Source of the DNA: Pseudomonadota bacterium
GTDB taxonomy: Bacteria; Pseudomonadota; Gammaproteobacteria; Steroidobacterales; Steroidobacteraceae
DNA: 38,618 nucleotides
Assembly (NCBI GenBank): GCA_023391335.1
Contig: JAEWBG010000061.1
Span: forward strand, 1 to 38,618
Reading direction: 5' to 3'
Position numbers and translations under genes: made by a program
Part shown: positions 8,908 through 17,744 of the stretch, piece by piece
How positions within the stretch are numbered: the first letter of the stretch is position 1
Layout: each line of letters begins with the position of its first letter
The notes under the pieces: generated by a model
Seen by the model: only the letters and a program-made list of their open reading frames with translations
The model's database searches: none
What the model was told of the DNA's origin: nothing

Positions 8908-10536
8908 TTATGAAAACTCCGTGATCTCCGTGTCCTCCGTGGAGACACTCTGTTCCGGCGCGGCCAAGATCAAATCAGCCGCCTTCTCCGCAATCATGAT
9001 CGTCGGCGCATTCGTGTTGCCGCTGACAATCTTCGGCATGACGGACGCATCGACTACGCGCAGTCCGTCTACACCGCGGACCCGCAGCAGCGGATCCACC
9101 ACGGCGAGTGGATCGGTGCCCATGCGGCACGTACCGACTGGGTGATACACCGTCTCTGCTTTGGCGCGGATGAATGCGACGATATCGTCACGGCTGGTCT
9201 TCGAGTTGCCGGGAAAGATCTCCTCGCCGCGAAATGGATCGAACGGTGCGGCATAGAAGATCTCGCGAGAGATTCGGACTGCCTCGATCATCCTTTCCAG
9301 ATCCTCGGGTTCTTGCAGGTAGTTCGCACGAATCAGCGGCGCATCCAACGCGCGCGCGGTGCGCAGTCGAATGTGTCCGCGACTTCGCGGTTGCAGAAAG
9401 CACGCATGCATCGTGAATCCATGCCCGGGTAGGCGATTGCGACCGTGATCGTCGAGCTGCGCCGGTACGAAATGCAATTGGATGTCCGGGCGACGCGCTT
9501 CCGCATATTGGCTCGAAACGAAGCCGCCCGCTTCGGCCACGTTCGACGCGCCTGGACCCGAGCTCGTGAAGAGGTAACGCAATGCGACGGACAATTCTTG
9601 TAGTGGATTGAAGTCGTACGTGATCGCGCGTCGGCTCTTGAACAACGTGCAGATATCCAGATGATCTTGCAGATTTTCGCCCACACCGCTGAGTTCGACT
9701 CGGACAGGCACATCCGCTGACTGCAGCACATCGGGCGGTCCGATCCCCGACAGCATTAGAACTTGTGGCGATTGAATGGCGCCGCAGCAGAGCAGGACTT
9801 CGCCATCGCTGTGAACGACGTTGCGCTTACCTTCCTGAACATACTCGACCCCGACGGCTCGCGATCCGTTCAACACTAGGCGCTCGACGTGGCAGTTCGT
9901 TAACACCGTGAGGTTCTTGCGAGCACGCGCCGGACGCAGATACCCAACGGCACTGCTACAACGGCGGCCGCGTTGTTGTGTCACTTGATAGAGACCGACG
10001 CCGGCCTGCCGGCCGCTATTGAAGTCATCGTTTCGATTCCAACCGGTGGCCATCGCGGCTTCGATGAACGTTTCACTGAGCGCGTTGTGCACGCTCAAGT
10101 CCTCGACACTGAGCGGTCCCTGGGTTCCATGGTAATAAGACGGGCCCCGTTGCTGCCGTTCTGACTTCTTGAAGTACGGCAACACACTGGCGAAATCCCA
10201 GCCCGTGTTACCCATCCGTGCCCACTCATCGTAGTCCTGAATTTGTCCGCGCACGTAACACATTGCATTGATGGAACTCGATCCACCGAGTACTCGGCCA
10301 CGCGGCCAATACAGCCGGCGATTGTTCAGTTGCGGCTCCGGTTCCGTATAGAAGTCCCATTTGATGCGGCTGTTGTGCACGAGCTTCGCCAACCCCGCAG
10401 GCATGTGGATGAACGGATTGACATCGCGCATGCCGGATTCGATCAGCAATACGTCGGTTTGCGGGTCGTGCGACAGACGATTCGCCAGAACGCATCCTGC
10501 CGATCCCGCTCCCACGATGATGTATCGATAGCTCAT
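8908..10536 (-). CDS. GMC-family FAD alcohol oxidoreductase
   Basis: Flavin-dependent alcohol dehydrogenase or oxidase related to choline dehydrogenase and AlkJ, 542 aa. Seen: FAD dinucleotide motif GAGSAG at residues 9-14, GMC signatures GRVLGGSSSINAM and GAIQSPQVLMLSGIGP, and the active-site pair His465 (YHPVGTCRMG) and Asn507 (SGNTNAP). It overlaps the upstream gene by ATGA and is third in a FadD-led operon, so long-chain or aliphatic alcohol is a reasonable substrate (inference). The last 11 residues, STEDTEITEFS, are encoded by a CTCCGTG repeat copy shared with intergenic repeats, so the original C-terminus probably ended near residue 530. Confidence 0.9.
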   Translation of the reverse strand: MSYRYIIVGAGSAGCVLANRLSHDPQTDVLLIESGMRDVNPFIHMPAGLAKLVHNSRIKWDFYTEPEPQLNNRRLYWPRGRVLGGSSSINAMCYVRGQIQDYDEWARMGNTGWDFASVLPYFKKSERQQRGPSYYHGTQGPLSVEDLSVHNALSETFIEAAMATGWNRNDDFNSGRQAGVGLYQVTQQRGRRCSSAVGYLRPARARKNLTVLTNCHVERLVLNGSRAVGVEYVQEGKRNVVHSDGEVLLCCGAIQSPQVLMLSGIGPPDVLQSADVPVRVELSGVGENLQDHLDICTLFKSRRAITYDFNPLQELSVALRYLFTSSGPGASNVAEAGGFVSSQYAEARRPDIQLHFVPAQLDDHGRNRLPGHGFTMHACFLQPRSRGHIRLRTARALDAPLIRANYLQEPEDLERMIEAVRISREIFYAAPFDPFRGEEIFPGNSKTSRDDIVAFIRAKAETVYHPVGTCRMGTDPLAVVDPLLRVRGVDGLRVVDASVMPKIVSGNTNAPTIMIAEKAADLILAAPEQSVSTEDTEITEFS

Positions 10537-11243
10537 GCGCGCCTTGGCGTCGTGTTCGCTTCGATTGAGAATGGATGTGGGCGGGCGGCAAACAGATTGT
10601 TCATGATGGCCACTTCTCGTTCCTCGATCGCTCGCAGCAGATCGGTGGCGTCTTCCATTTTCGCGAACGCCGTGAAGCCTCGTTCGAGAAATTCATGCAG
10701 GGCCATGACTCCCAATAGGCGTGCCGGGCGGCGCGCAACTTTCAACGCTGGTTGCACCCAGTGTGCGCGAATCAAACCGTCCAATGCTCGACCCGCTTCG
10801 ATAATGAGCTTGATTTGATGCTGCCGGTCTTCGCGACGTCCCGCGGCTCTATAGGCCGACGCGTACAGTGCCTCATCGAGAGGCTCGTTCGAGAGTTGAT
10901 CGGTCACAGACAGATCGAGCGACTGGCTCAGAGCCTCGAGCTGCAATGCACCCAGGATCGCGTCAATGCCACGCTGAGGCAGTAGCCGTTCCCAGGTGCC
11001 GGTCACTTTTGCGATCTGGCGATTGCGGGCGGAGAAGTCATGAGGCCCGTACAAATCGCGAACGAAGAAGTCCAAGGCATCGCGATACCGCGCGTCGCCG
11101 GCGAAATCCGCGTACGTCCTCTGCAGTCTCGCTGATTGCCAGGCTTGCATTTCTCGCAGGCGCGCGGCGCGCGCCGGATGAATTGCCACGTCGGTTTGCG
11201 CGGCCGCGATCTCGCTAATGAGTTGCGATATTTGGCTGGGCAT
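10533..11243 (-). CDS. Conserved protein of unknown function
   Basis: 236 aa, soluble and mostly helical, no signal peptide or membrane segment. Its clearest feature is YRDALDFFVRDLYGPHDF followed by SARN in the first third; I have seen similar FF..LYG..DF blocks in uncharacterised proteobacterial proteins but cannot give a function. The C-terminal third is helical (MALHEFLERGFTAFAKMED). It overlaps the FadD-like gene before it by 29 bp and the GMC gene after it by 4 bp, so it is almost certainly co-translated with two lipid/alcohol enzymes, which suggests a role in the same process. Confidence 0.8.
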   Translation of the reverse strand: MPSQISQLISEIAAAQTDVAIHPARAARLREMQAWQSARLQRTYADFAGDARYRDALDFFVRDLYGPHDFSARNRQIAKVTGTWERLLPQRGIDAILGALQLEALSQSLDLSVTDQLSNEPLDEALYASAYRAAGRREDRQHQIKLIIEAGRALDGLIRAHWVQPALKVARRPARLLGVMALHEFLERGFTAFAKMEDATDLLRAIEEREVAIMNNLFAARPHPFSIEANTTPRRA

Positions 11244-12912
11244 GAGACGGCGCGGCAGCTTGGTCTACCAAGGCACGTCGCAGCACCTTGCCGACATTCG
11301 TTTTCGGTAGCGAGTCGCGGAATTCGATGAGCTTCGGCACCTTGTAGGGCGTGAGATATTGGCGGCAAAAATCGCGCAATTCTTCCGCCGTGATCGAATG
11401 CTGCTTGCGCACGACGACGCAAGCCTTGATTGCTTGGCCGGTCTTTTCATCCGGCACCCCAATGCAGCCGACCTCATCGACTGCTTCGTTAGCCGCGATC
11501 ACGCTTTCGATCTCGCTCGGGAAAACTTTGAAGCCACCGATGATGATCATGTCTTTCTTGCGATCGACGATCTTGATAAAGCCCTCATTGTCGATCGAGG
11601 CGATATCGCCCGTTCTCAGCCAACCATCCTGTGTCATCACTTGTGAGGTTTCTTTCGGATTGTTCCAGTAAGCCCGCATGACTTGAGGGCCGCGTACGCA
11701 CAGCTCGCCCAACTCGCTCGCGCTGGCATCGCTGTGTTCGTCTCGAAGTGAGATCTCAGTTGCAGGTAACACGCGCCCCACGGTGCCCAGCTTCGCGGCA
11801 CCGAGCACGTTGCAAGCAACGACCGGCGAGCATTCGGTCAATCCGTAACCTTCAATCATCGGTCTGCCGGTAATCGACTCCCAGCGCGATGCAACGTTCG
11901 CTTGCAACGCCATACCGCCGGCCACGCCCAGTTTCAGTGCCGAGAAGTCCAGTTGAGAGAATCTAGGATGTTGCATCAGCGCGTTGTAGAGCGTGCTTAC
12001 GCCGGTAATGAACGTAAAGCGCCAATGTTTGAGCTCCGAAATGAATGCGGGCATGTCGCGTGGATTCGTGATCAGGACGTTGAGTCCGCCATGCCGCGTG
12101 AACGTAAGTAGGGCACACGTGAGAGAGAACACGTGATACAGCGGCAGCGGCGTAATCATTACTTCTCGACCGTCCTCGATGATCGCCTTCCAGGCTTCCG
12201 ATAGCTGCTCCAGGTTAGCGACCAAGTTGCCGTGCGAGAGCATCGCGCCTTTGGGAACGCCCGTGGTGCCACCGGTGTACTGCAAAAAGGCGAGATCGGA
12301 AGCGTTCACTTTCGGTAGCTGGAACGGAGTGCGGCTTCCGAGCTTCAGCGTCGTCTTGAATGGAACCGCATCAGGGAGATTGAACTTGGGGACGAGCTTC
12401 TTGAAGCGACGCGCGGCGACGTTCAGCACCGGTCCCTTGGGGAAGTGCAGTAGATCGCCGAGTTCGGTCACGATGACAGTACGGACCGAAGTCTCACGCA
12501 CGACAGCTTCAACGACATGCGCGAAATTCGCGAGCACCACGATGCACGTCGCGCCGGAATCTTTGAGCTGATAGGCAAGCTCGCGAGCGGTGTACAACGG
12601 GTTGGTGTTGACGACGGCCATTCCGGCGCGCAGCGCACCAAATAACGCGATGGGGTACTGGAGCAGATTCGGCATCATCAATGCGATGCGATCGCCCTTC
12701 ACGAACCCGCTGGCGCCTAGATAGGCAGCGAATGCGCGCGTGTAGCGATCGAACTCCGCATAGGTCAGCGTCGTGCCCCAGTTCGAGATGGCAGGTCGAT
12801 TAGCGAAGTCGGTGCAGCTTCGTTCGAACATGTGGACGAGAGAGTCGTCCTCTGCGATGTGCAAGTCGAATTGCATCGCAGCAGAGTTTGTGTGAGCAGC
12901 AGATGCGTTCAT
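11215..12912 (-). CDS. fadD: Long-chain fatty-acid-CoA ligase, FadD-like
   Basis: 565 aa, AMP-forming: fatty acid + ATP + CoA to fatty acyl-CoA. Seen: adenylate loop TGGTTGVPKG at 213-222 followed by AMLSHGNLVANLEQ, which is characteristic of FadD, the GYGLTECSP motif, DGWLRTGDIA, the hinge VDRKKDMIIIGGFKVFPSEI, and the catalytic lysine in PKTNVGKVLRR. Length matches FadD (about 560). GAGG lies 6 nt before ATG 12912. First gene of the minus-strand operon with the unknown protein and the GMC enzyme. The acyl-CoA it makes is also the substrate of the reductase and wax synthase nearby. It may be one of several fadD paralogues. Confidence 0.9.
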   Translation of the reverse strand: MNASAAHTNSAAMQFDLHIAEDDSLVHMFERSCTDFANRPAISNWGTTLTYAEFDRYTRAFAAYLGASGFVKGDRIALMMPNLLQYPIALFGALRAGMAVVNTNPLYTARELAYQLKDSGATCIVVLANFAHVVEAVVRETSVRTVIVTELGDLLHFPKGPVLNVAARRFKKLVPKFNLPDAVPFKTTLKLGSRTPFQLPKVNASDLAFLQYTGGTTGVPKGAMLSHGNLVANLEQLSEAWKAIIEDGREVMITPLPLYHVFSLTCALLTFTRHGGLNVLITNPRDMPAFISELKHWRFTFITGVSTLYNALMQHPRFSQLDFSALKLGVAGGMALQANVASRWESITGRPMIEGYGLTECSPVVACNVLGAAKLGTVGRVLPATEISLRDEHSDASASELGELCVRGPQVMRAYWNNPKETSQVMTQDGWLRTGDIASIDNEGFIKIVDRKKDMIIIGGFKVFPSEIESVIAANEAVDEVGCIGVPDEKTGQAIKACVVVRKQHSITAEELRDFCRQYLTPYKVPKLIEFRDSLPKTNVGKVLRRALVDQAAAPSHAQPNIATH

Positions 12913-13030
12913 GGCGGCCTCGGGGGAGAGGAGTTGAAGCTACGCAGGTTGCGTGGTGGTGGCTATGTGAGAGCCACTTAGCAATTAGCGGGTTGTGGAA
13001 GTGTATTCGGGTGAGTGCGTTTTCTTTCTT

Positions 13031-13144
13031 ATTCATCGGTCCTGGGGATCCATTTCAAAAACGTCGCAAGTACGTCCGTGTAGACTCGTGCAAAAACATC
13101 CATGTTTTTGAACGTTTTGAAATGGACCCCAGGACCAATCAATC
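13031..13144. repeat. Inverted-repeat element (MITE- or REP-like)
   Basis: The left arm from 13039 (GGTCCTGGGGATCCATTTC onward) and the right arm 13112-13136 (ACGTTTTGAAATGG onward) are reverse complements over about 25 nt with two single-base indels. Pairing continues outward imperfectly to 13031 and 13144. Inside, CAAAAACAT-CC-ATGTTTTTG (13091-13110) is a second perfect 9-bp inverted repeat. No coding capacity. The rest of the 12913-13301 gap holds nothing I recognise. Confidence 0.7.
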
Positions 13145-13301
13145 GGTCCGAAGCCGCAACTCCTGACCAATGGAGTGGAGGCGCTGGCTGCTCACCGAAT
13201 ACGGAAGGGGAGAGTGTTGGGCGCCTTCGCCTACCGTGTGGCAGTCGGCATCAGTCGACGAGACTCTCGAGACGATTCTTGCGCCTAATCGTACACAGCG
13301 G

Positions 13302-14240
13302 CTAATGAGCTGAATGTGAGGATTCGGATTGTGGATGCACATGAAGCAACTTGAGTAGAACGTCTAGCAGCTCACGCGAATACAGCAGGGAGAGGTGGCC
13401 AAAGCGGTTGATGTCGATGTGGGATGCGTTGGGGAGATGAGCGCTATCGGCGGGGATGACGAGGTTGTCGTGTGCGGAGGCGATCACGGTAATTCGTGTG
13501 GATGTGGGCCAGTGGGTGGTTTGCAATTGTTGGATGGCGGGGCTGTTGGGTCTGAGGTCGCGGCCGATGGGTGTTCGCAGGAATTCAGCGATGCGGCTGC
13601 CGCGGAAGGGCGTTGAGACGCAAATGAGGGTGTCGATGCGAACGGGCGATGGGGCATGAGCGAAGTATTGGCGCATGACGAGGCCGCCCATGCTGTGGGC
13701 GATGACGATGATGCGGCGTTGTGTTCGTCCGGCCAGATGTTGTTCGAGCCAATTGCCGAAGCATTGCGCTTGGGCGCTCAACCCTGAAGACGTCGGGGTG
13801 AGACTCGGGGCCACAATTTCGCACGAGAGTTTCTTGGAGAGCGCTCGCGCAATGGGATTCCAGATCGCGCCGGCGCAGTAGATCCCGTGCAGCAAGATGA
13901 TGAGAGGTATGTCGCGTTCCGAGCGGGTGGGGGATTGCTTGGGCCGCAGTCCCAGCGAGTCGATCATGATCAACCATTGCACGCGCGCCAGTCCCACGCT
14001 TTCGAGAAGGATTAAACGGAACCAAGCGGCTGCGGACAACGGCGGTGCATCCGGCTGCACGCGCATCGCAAAGATGAACGTCGCAACAACGATGACGACG
14101 CGCGTCAAGAACATGAAGGCAATCAGCAGCGCCAGCCAAGCGATCCAATGCAACGCGACCGATTCGTGCAGCAGTGAGACTGCGGAGCCGTAGACGATCA
14201 GTTCCAGCAACAGCTCGAGCCACAGGCGATGTGCGGCCAA
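13302..14240 (-). CDS. Membrane-anchored alpha/beta hydrolase, lipase-like
   Basis: 312 aa. Two N-terminal hydrophobic helices (about 10-26 and 32-58) anchor a C-terminal alpha/beta-hydrolase domain. Seen: HGIYCAG oxyanion region near 118-124, nucleophile Ser183 in IAHSMGG, acid Asp258 in SAHDNLVIP and His282 in RFGHLSLL, a complete triad of the triacylglycerol-lipase/PGAP1-like type. It begins 13 bp after the patatin gene stop, so it is the third gene of a phasin-patatin-hydrolase set. Likely substrate: storage triacylglycerol or wax ester at the granule or inner membrane (inference). Confidence 0.82.
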   Translation of the reverse strand: MAAHRLWLELLLELIVYGSAVSLLHESVALHWIAWLALLIAFMFLTRVVIVVATFIFAMRVQPDAPPLSAAAWFRLILLESVGLARVQWLIMIDSLGLRPKQSPTRSERDIPLIILLHGIYCAGAIWNPIARALSKKLSCEIVAPSLTPTSSGLSAQAQCFGNWLEQHLAGRTQRRIIVIAHSMGGLVMRQYFAHAPSPVRIDTLICVSTPFRGSRIAEFLRTPIGRDLRPNSPAIQQLQTTHWPTSTRITVIASAHDNLVIPADSAHLPNASHIDINRFGHLSLLYSRELLDVLLKLLHVHPQSESSHSAH

Positions 14241-14253
14241 CGAGCGGCCCTCG

Positions 14254-15465
14254 TTAGGCGCCGATCAAGCCGGACAGCCGATCGAGCGCATCATTGAGCT
14301 GGCGCGAGACGATTTGCGTCGGTGCATGAGGATCTTCGACGCTGGTGTGGAAGGCACGTCGTCTGTCGCGCAATCGATCGGCCCTGAGCGTGATTCCGTG
14401 GCGTTTCAACATCGGCGCGAGCTGCGCTTCGTGCATGAGTAAGTCTCGACGCGTCCTTTGGTAAGCGTGATCTGCGAGTCGGCGGCGTTCGCGGTAACGA
14501 AAGACGTTGGCGAAGAACATCGCCTCGTCATCGCGATCAGGTTGCAGCAGCATTCGATCGCTATACGGGTAGCGCTTTCGGTACGTCGCCATGCCGATTT
14601 GCATTCGAGATTGAATCAACGCGCGAAAGGTTTGACCCATGACGACGCTCAGTCCTTCTTCGGCGAGATCGCGATGGAGATTGGAGCCCCGGGTTGCATC
14701 GAACGTGACGAGCGGATTGATTGAAAACAGCAAGTCCGCACCTTGATCCAAGACGAGAGACGCGTGGACGGTTCTTAGCAAGGCGCCGTCGACGTAAGTG
14801 CGACCGCGAATCTTCACCGGCGTGTACAGCCCTGGCAGGGCAGTGCTCGCGCGGATGGCTTCGGAAATCGGAACCGTGTCGAGACCGGGCTCGCCGAAGC
14901 GAGCTTCTTCGCCGCTGTTCAGATCCGTCGCGACGATTCGTAGCGTACTCTGCAGTTGCCGGAAGTCGTTGGTGCGCCCGCCATGCGAAAGCAATTCGCG
15001 CAAATAGCGCTCGAATGGCCGGTTGTCGAATATTCCCGTAGGAATCAGGCTCGATAACGGGCTCAACAATTCCGCCCAGCTGCTCCACGGATCGCGCACC
15101 AAGCGCATGGCAGTGTTCGATAGCTGCGAGGGCACGCTCATCAAGCAGCGCACGTACTCGCGCACTGCAGGCTGCATCAAGACACCTGGCGTGAGCGGGA
15201 ACGGGACGGCGGGATCATCCGTGAAGAACGTGCGCGCCATGTCATCCGTGGAGATTCCGTTCGCTAAACAGGCTGCGATGATCGAACCGGAGCTGACGCC
15301 GACATAAGCACGCAGCTCCGTCAATTCCAAGCCTTCGGTGCATTCGGCCAACGCGTGGAGCGCGCCGAGCTGATAGAAAGCACCCAAGGGCCCGCCGCCG
15401 GCGAGGGCGAGTGCCACTCTTTGACGACTACGCCTTCGCCGCGAAGCGGGCTCCACGATCAGCAC
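14254..15465 (-). CDS. Patatin-like phospholipase/lipase
   Basis: 403 aa with a Ser-Asp dyad. Seen: oxyanion loop GGGPLG at 23-28, nucleophile Ser58 in GVSSG, and catalytic Asp226 in VDGAL. It starts at GTG 15465, 14 nt after the phasin stop; the ribosome site is weak, consistent with coupling. The Arg-rich N-terminus lacks a signal peptide, so it is cytoplasmic. After the patatin core there is a 120-residue Arg-rich tail (KRYPYSDRMLLQPDRDDEAM onward). Next to a phasin it most likely mobilises granule lipid or PHA-associated lipid; phospholipase activity is the alternative. Confidence 0.88.
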   Translation of the reverse strand: MLIVEPASRRRRSRQRVALALAGGGPLGAFYQLGALHALAECTEGLELTELRAYVGVSSGSIIAACLANGISTDDMARTFFTDDPAVPFPLTPGVLMQPAVREYVRCLMSVPSQLSNTAMRLVRDPWSSWAELLSPLSSLIPTGIFDNRPFERYLRELLSHGGRTNDFRQLQSTLRIVATDLNSGEEARFGEPGLDTVPISEAIRASTALPGLYTPVKIRGRTYVDGALLRTVHASLVLDQGADLLFSINPLVTFDATRGSNLHRDLAEEGLSVVMGQTFRALIQSRMQIGMATYRKRYPYSDRMLLQPDRDDEAMFFANVFRYRERRRLADHAYQRTRRDLLMHEAQLAPMLKRHGITLRADRLRDRRRAFHTSVEDPHAPTQIVSRQLNDALDRLSGLIGA

Positions 15466-15479
15466 GGCAATACCGTGGA

Positions 15480-15992
15480 CTAGACGACCGCGCCGGTATG
15501 CTCAGCCTGCGGACGTGCCTTGCGGGTGATCGACGAGCGTGTTTCGCGCTTGTTGCCCAGCGAACGAACGCTGCGCGTCAGCTGATCGACTTTGTGGGTG
15601 AGCATATGGATCTCATCCGCAGTCGGTACGCCGAGTTGCTGTAAGGCTCGTTGTACGCGCGACTGGAAGATCTGCTCGATGTTCTCCCAAGTCTCGGATG
15701 TTCTTTCGCGAATGCTCTCCATGCGCGAGTCGACTGCCCCGCGAACTTGCTTGAGTGCGCTGTCGAGCATTTGTTTGCTTGCCGTTCTGGCGCGCTTGTC
15801 GAACTCAGCGCCTTCTGCGACGAGCTCTTGGAAAATCCTCGGGCCTTCGCTTTGTGTTCTCGACAGTGCGCCAAGTCCGGCGAGCCAGATGTTGTGGCCG
15901 GTTTCGACGATGTTGTCCTTCACTGCTACTGCCGTCGCGGAAGTCTTTGCCTTCGCTGCCCGTGCACGGCGGGCTCGCCTCTTCGTTGCCAT
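15480..15992 (-). CDS. Phasin family granule-associated protein (PhaF/PhaI-like)
   Basis: 170 aa with start ATG 15992, which has GGAG 6 nt upstream; the frame opens 11 codons earlier but without a ribosome site. Seen: a Lys/Arg/Ala-rich N-terminus (TKRRARRARAAKAKT), the phasin core IWLAGLGALSRTQSEGPRIF, a long amphipathic helical middle, and a C-terminal coiled coil DEIHMLTHKVDQLTRSV typical of PhaI/PhaF. Phasins coat polyhydroxyalkanoate or lipid granules. No PHA synthase is in the window, and its neighbours are patatin and WS/DGAT, so it may coat wax ester bodies. The basic N-terminus could bind nucleic acid. Confidence 0.85.
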   Translation of the reverse strand: MATKRRARRARAAKAKTSATAVAVKDNIVETGHNIWLAGLGALSRTQSEGPRIFQELVAEGAEFDKRARTASKQMLDSALKQVRGAVDSRMESIRERTSETWENIEQIFQSRVQRALQQLGVPTADEIHMLTHKVDQLTRSVRSLGNKRETRSSITRKARPQAEHTGAVV

Positions 15993-16088
15993 GTTGATCT
16001 CCGAGCTGATGTTGATTGCGCTCATGCGTCATGTGCATGAGAGTGACGAGCAGTCTGCGAGGCGCTCTTGCACTTGCGTATAGTGAAA

Positions 16089-16110
16089 ACCCACAGGACG
16101 CTACGTGGGT
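16089..16110 (-). terminator. Probable intrinsic terminator of WS/DGAT gene
   Basis: On the minus strand ACCCAC, a 10-nt loop, then GTGGGT followed directly by TTTCACTATA, starting 18 nt after the WS/DGAT stop. Stem of 6 bp with a four-T run. The following CTATAC could serve as a -10 element for the phasin gene about 90 bp downstream. Confidence 0.45.
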
Positions 16111-16128
16111 GACTTCGCAACCGAAGTG

Positions 16129-17544
16129 TTACAGCTGCATCAGCGTGCTCAAGACGAGCTGTTCGAACTGCTGCTCGAAGAGTTCCGTGAGTCGATGCGG
16201 CGCTGCAATGAGCTCGCGATCCGCCATCACTCCGAATTGAACATGACCGTTGTACGTGAGCAGGCTCAGCCCTAAGCCGATCGAGCCGGCTTGCGGAACC
16301 CAGAAATACAGCTCGTCGATACGCGCACCGCAAATGTGCAGCGCTTTGGGTGGTCCGGGCACGTTCGATACGACGAGCGATGCCTTGCGCGTGAACAACT
16401 CGATTGCTTGCGTTTCGACCGATTCGAGCAGGCTTCCCATGGTCGCAAGTAGTGCGTAGGAGACGATGGGTTCTGCGGATGATTTGAGCGCTTCCATGTC
16501 GCGATGAGTCGCCTCAAGTCTTGCAATCGGGTTGCGTTCGCCGACGTGCAGATTCGCGAATACCAGGCCGAAACGATTGCCTAGTTCCGCGGCGTCATCG
16601 GATCGGCGCAGATTCACCGGAATCAACCCGCGAATGACGACGCCTTCGGTCCGGTGTTGATGCTCTCGGAGCCACGCTCCCAACGCGCCCGCGACCGTGG
16701 ATAGCAAGACATCATTGATGGTGTAGGCATGGGCCTTGGCGATCGCATGCACTTCCGAAAACGGTAGTGAAGCAGTCCAGGCGAGTTCCTTGCGCGCGCT
16801 TAGATTGTGTTTCAGAGCGGTGCTGCGGTCATCGCTTAGTGTCGCGAGTTTCGCAATTTCCAGTCCGGCCGCGGTTGCCTTCTGGACCGTGCTCAGCGGA
16901 TGGCCAAGTGCTTGCAGCGATGTCGTAGCGAGATCCCCGAGACTTGAGACGATGTGTTTGGCCATGCCGACCGCCTCATCGATGACGGGAACGAGCCTGT
17001 CAAGCGAAATGGATGAAGCAGGCAGAGCGGTGGAGTCATCGTGAACTCGATGAGGCTGTACTTCGGCTGTTTGCGCGGTCGCACCGCCCGGATCTGTCAG
17101 CGATAGCAGAACGCGAAGCATTGCGACGCCGTCTGCGTAGCAGTGATGGAAGCGGGCGATGATGGCGCTGCCGTGTCGATATCGCTCGATGACATGCATC
17201 TCCCACATCGGACGGCGCGGATCCAGCTGCGTGCTCGCAAGATCGCTCGCAGCAGCATGGAGGTCTTTCGCTGTCGCACGCGGCGGCAGGATGAGCGAGT
17301 GAACGTGCCGTGCCAGATCGAAATGCGGATCGGTCAGCCAAAATCCGCTGATCGTGTCGCTGCTTGGGTACTGTTTGAAACGCGGAAAGATCAGCAGCCT
17401 TTGTGCAACGACGTCTCGAACTGCTTGCGTCTTCACGCGCTGCGACAGGATGAGCACCGTGACGATGGTCATCGGGTTGGTAGGCCGATCCATGCGCAGC
17501 CACGCGAGATCGACGCTCGACATCGCCTCCGTAGGTGCTGGCAT
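16129..17544 (-). CDS. Wax ester synthase/diacylglycerol acyltransferase (WS/DGAT)
   Basis: About 471 aa, joins fatty alcohol (or diacylglycerol) with acyl-CoA to form wax ester (or triacylglycerol). Seen: the family N-terminus MSSVDLAWLRMDRPTNPM, catalytic HHCYADG with His133-His134 and Asp138, the VLLSTVAGALGAWL helix and the C-terminal NVPGPPKALHICGARI block. Start uncertain: 17544 (MPAPTEAM) has no ribosome site; ATG 17523 has GGAGG only 2 nt before it; the frame stays open to 17619 but that extension looks unlike the family. Divergent from the fatty acyl-CoA reductase at 17745, which makes its alcohol substrate. Cytoplasmic or membrane-associated. Confidence 0.92.
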   Translation of the reverse strand: MPAPTEAMSSVDLAWLRMDRPTNPMTIVTVLILSQRVKTQAVRDVVAQRLLIFPRFKQYPSSDTISGFWLTDPHFDLARHVHSLILPPRATAKDLHAAASDLASTQLDPRRPMWEMHVIERYRHGSAIIARFHHCYADGVAMLRVLLSLTDPGGATAQTAEVQPHRVHDDSTALPASSISLDRLVPVIDEAVGMAKHIVSSLGDLATTSLQALGHPLSTVQKATAAGLEIAKLATLSDDRSTALKHNLSARKELAWTASLPFSEVHAIAKAHAYTINDVLLSTVAGALGAWLREHQHRTEGVVIRGLIPVNLRRSDDAAELGNRFGLVFANLHVGERNPIARLEATHRDMEALKSSAEPIVSYALLATMGSLLESVETQAIELFTRKASLVVSNVPGPPKALHICGARIDELYFWVPQAGSIGLGLSLLTYNGHVQFGVMADRELIAAPHRLTELFEQQFEQLVLSTLMQL

Positions 17545-17714
17545 TGGATAGAGTCGCGCGCGTTGCCTAATGCGGATCGAAAGAGTTGTTCGAGCGTCCC
17601 CAACAACCGACCGGTACACATCAGATTAATGGCTTCGCGTGCGCGGCATCACCGCAGTTAACCCGCAGAGATTAAGGGCTAGTCACGAGTTTCCGCGCGA
17701 TGAGCGCACATTAG

Positions 17715-17727
17715 GCTTGAGTCAAGC
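17715..17727. promoter_or_regulatory. Palindrome in divergent WS/DGAT-FAR region
   Basis: GCTTGA-G-TCAAGC, perfect 6-bp arms, 17 nt before the reductase start and inside the roughly 200-bp divergent intergenic region. A regulator site is possible; no matching regulator gene is adjacent. Confidence 0.3.
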
Positions 17728-17744
17728 AGTGGCGCGAGCGATCC

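Noticed and set aside
13302..15465. PHA depolymerase assignment for the hydrolase or patatin gene
   Set aside because: No lipase box or substrate-binding domain specific to depolymerases; only the neighbouring phasin suggests it.
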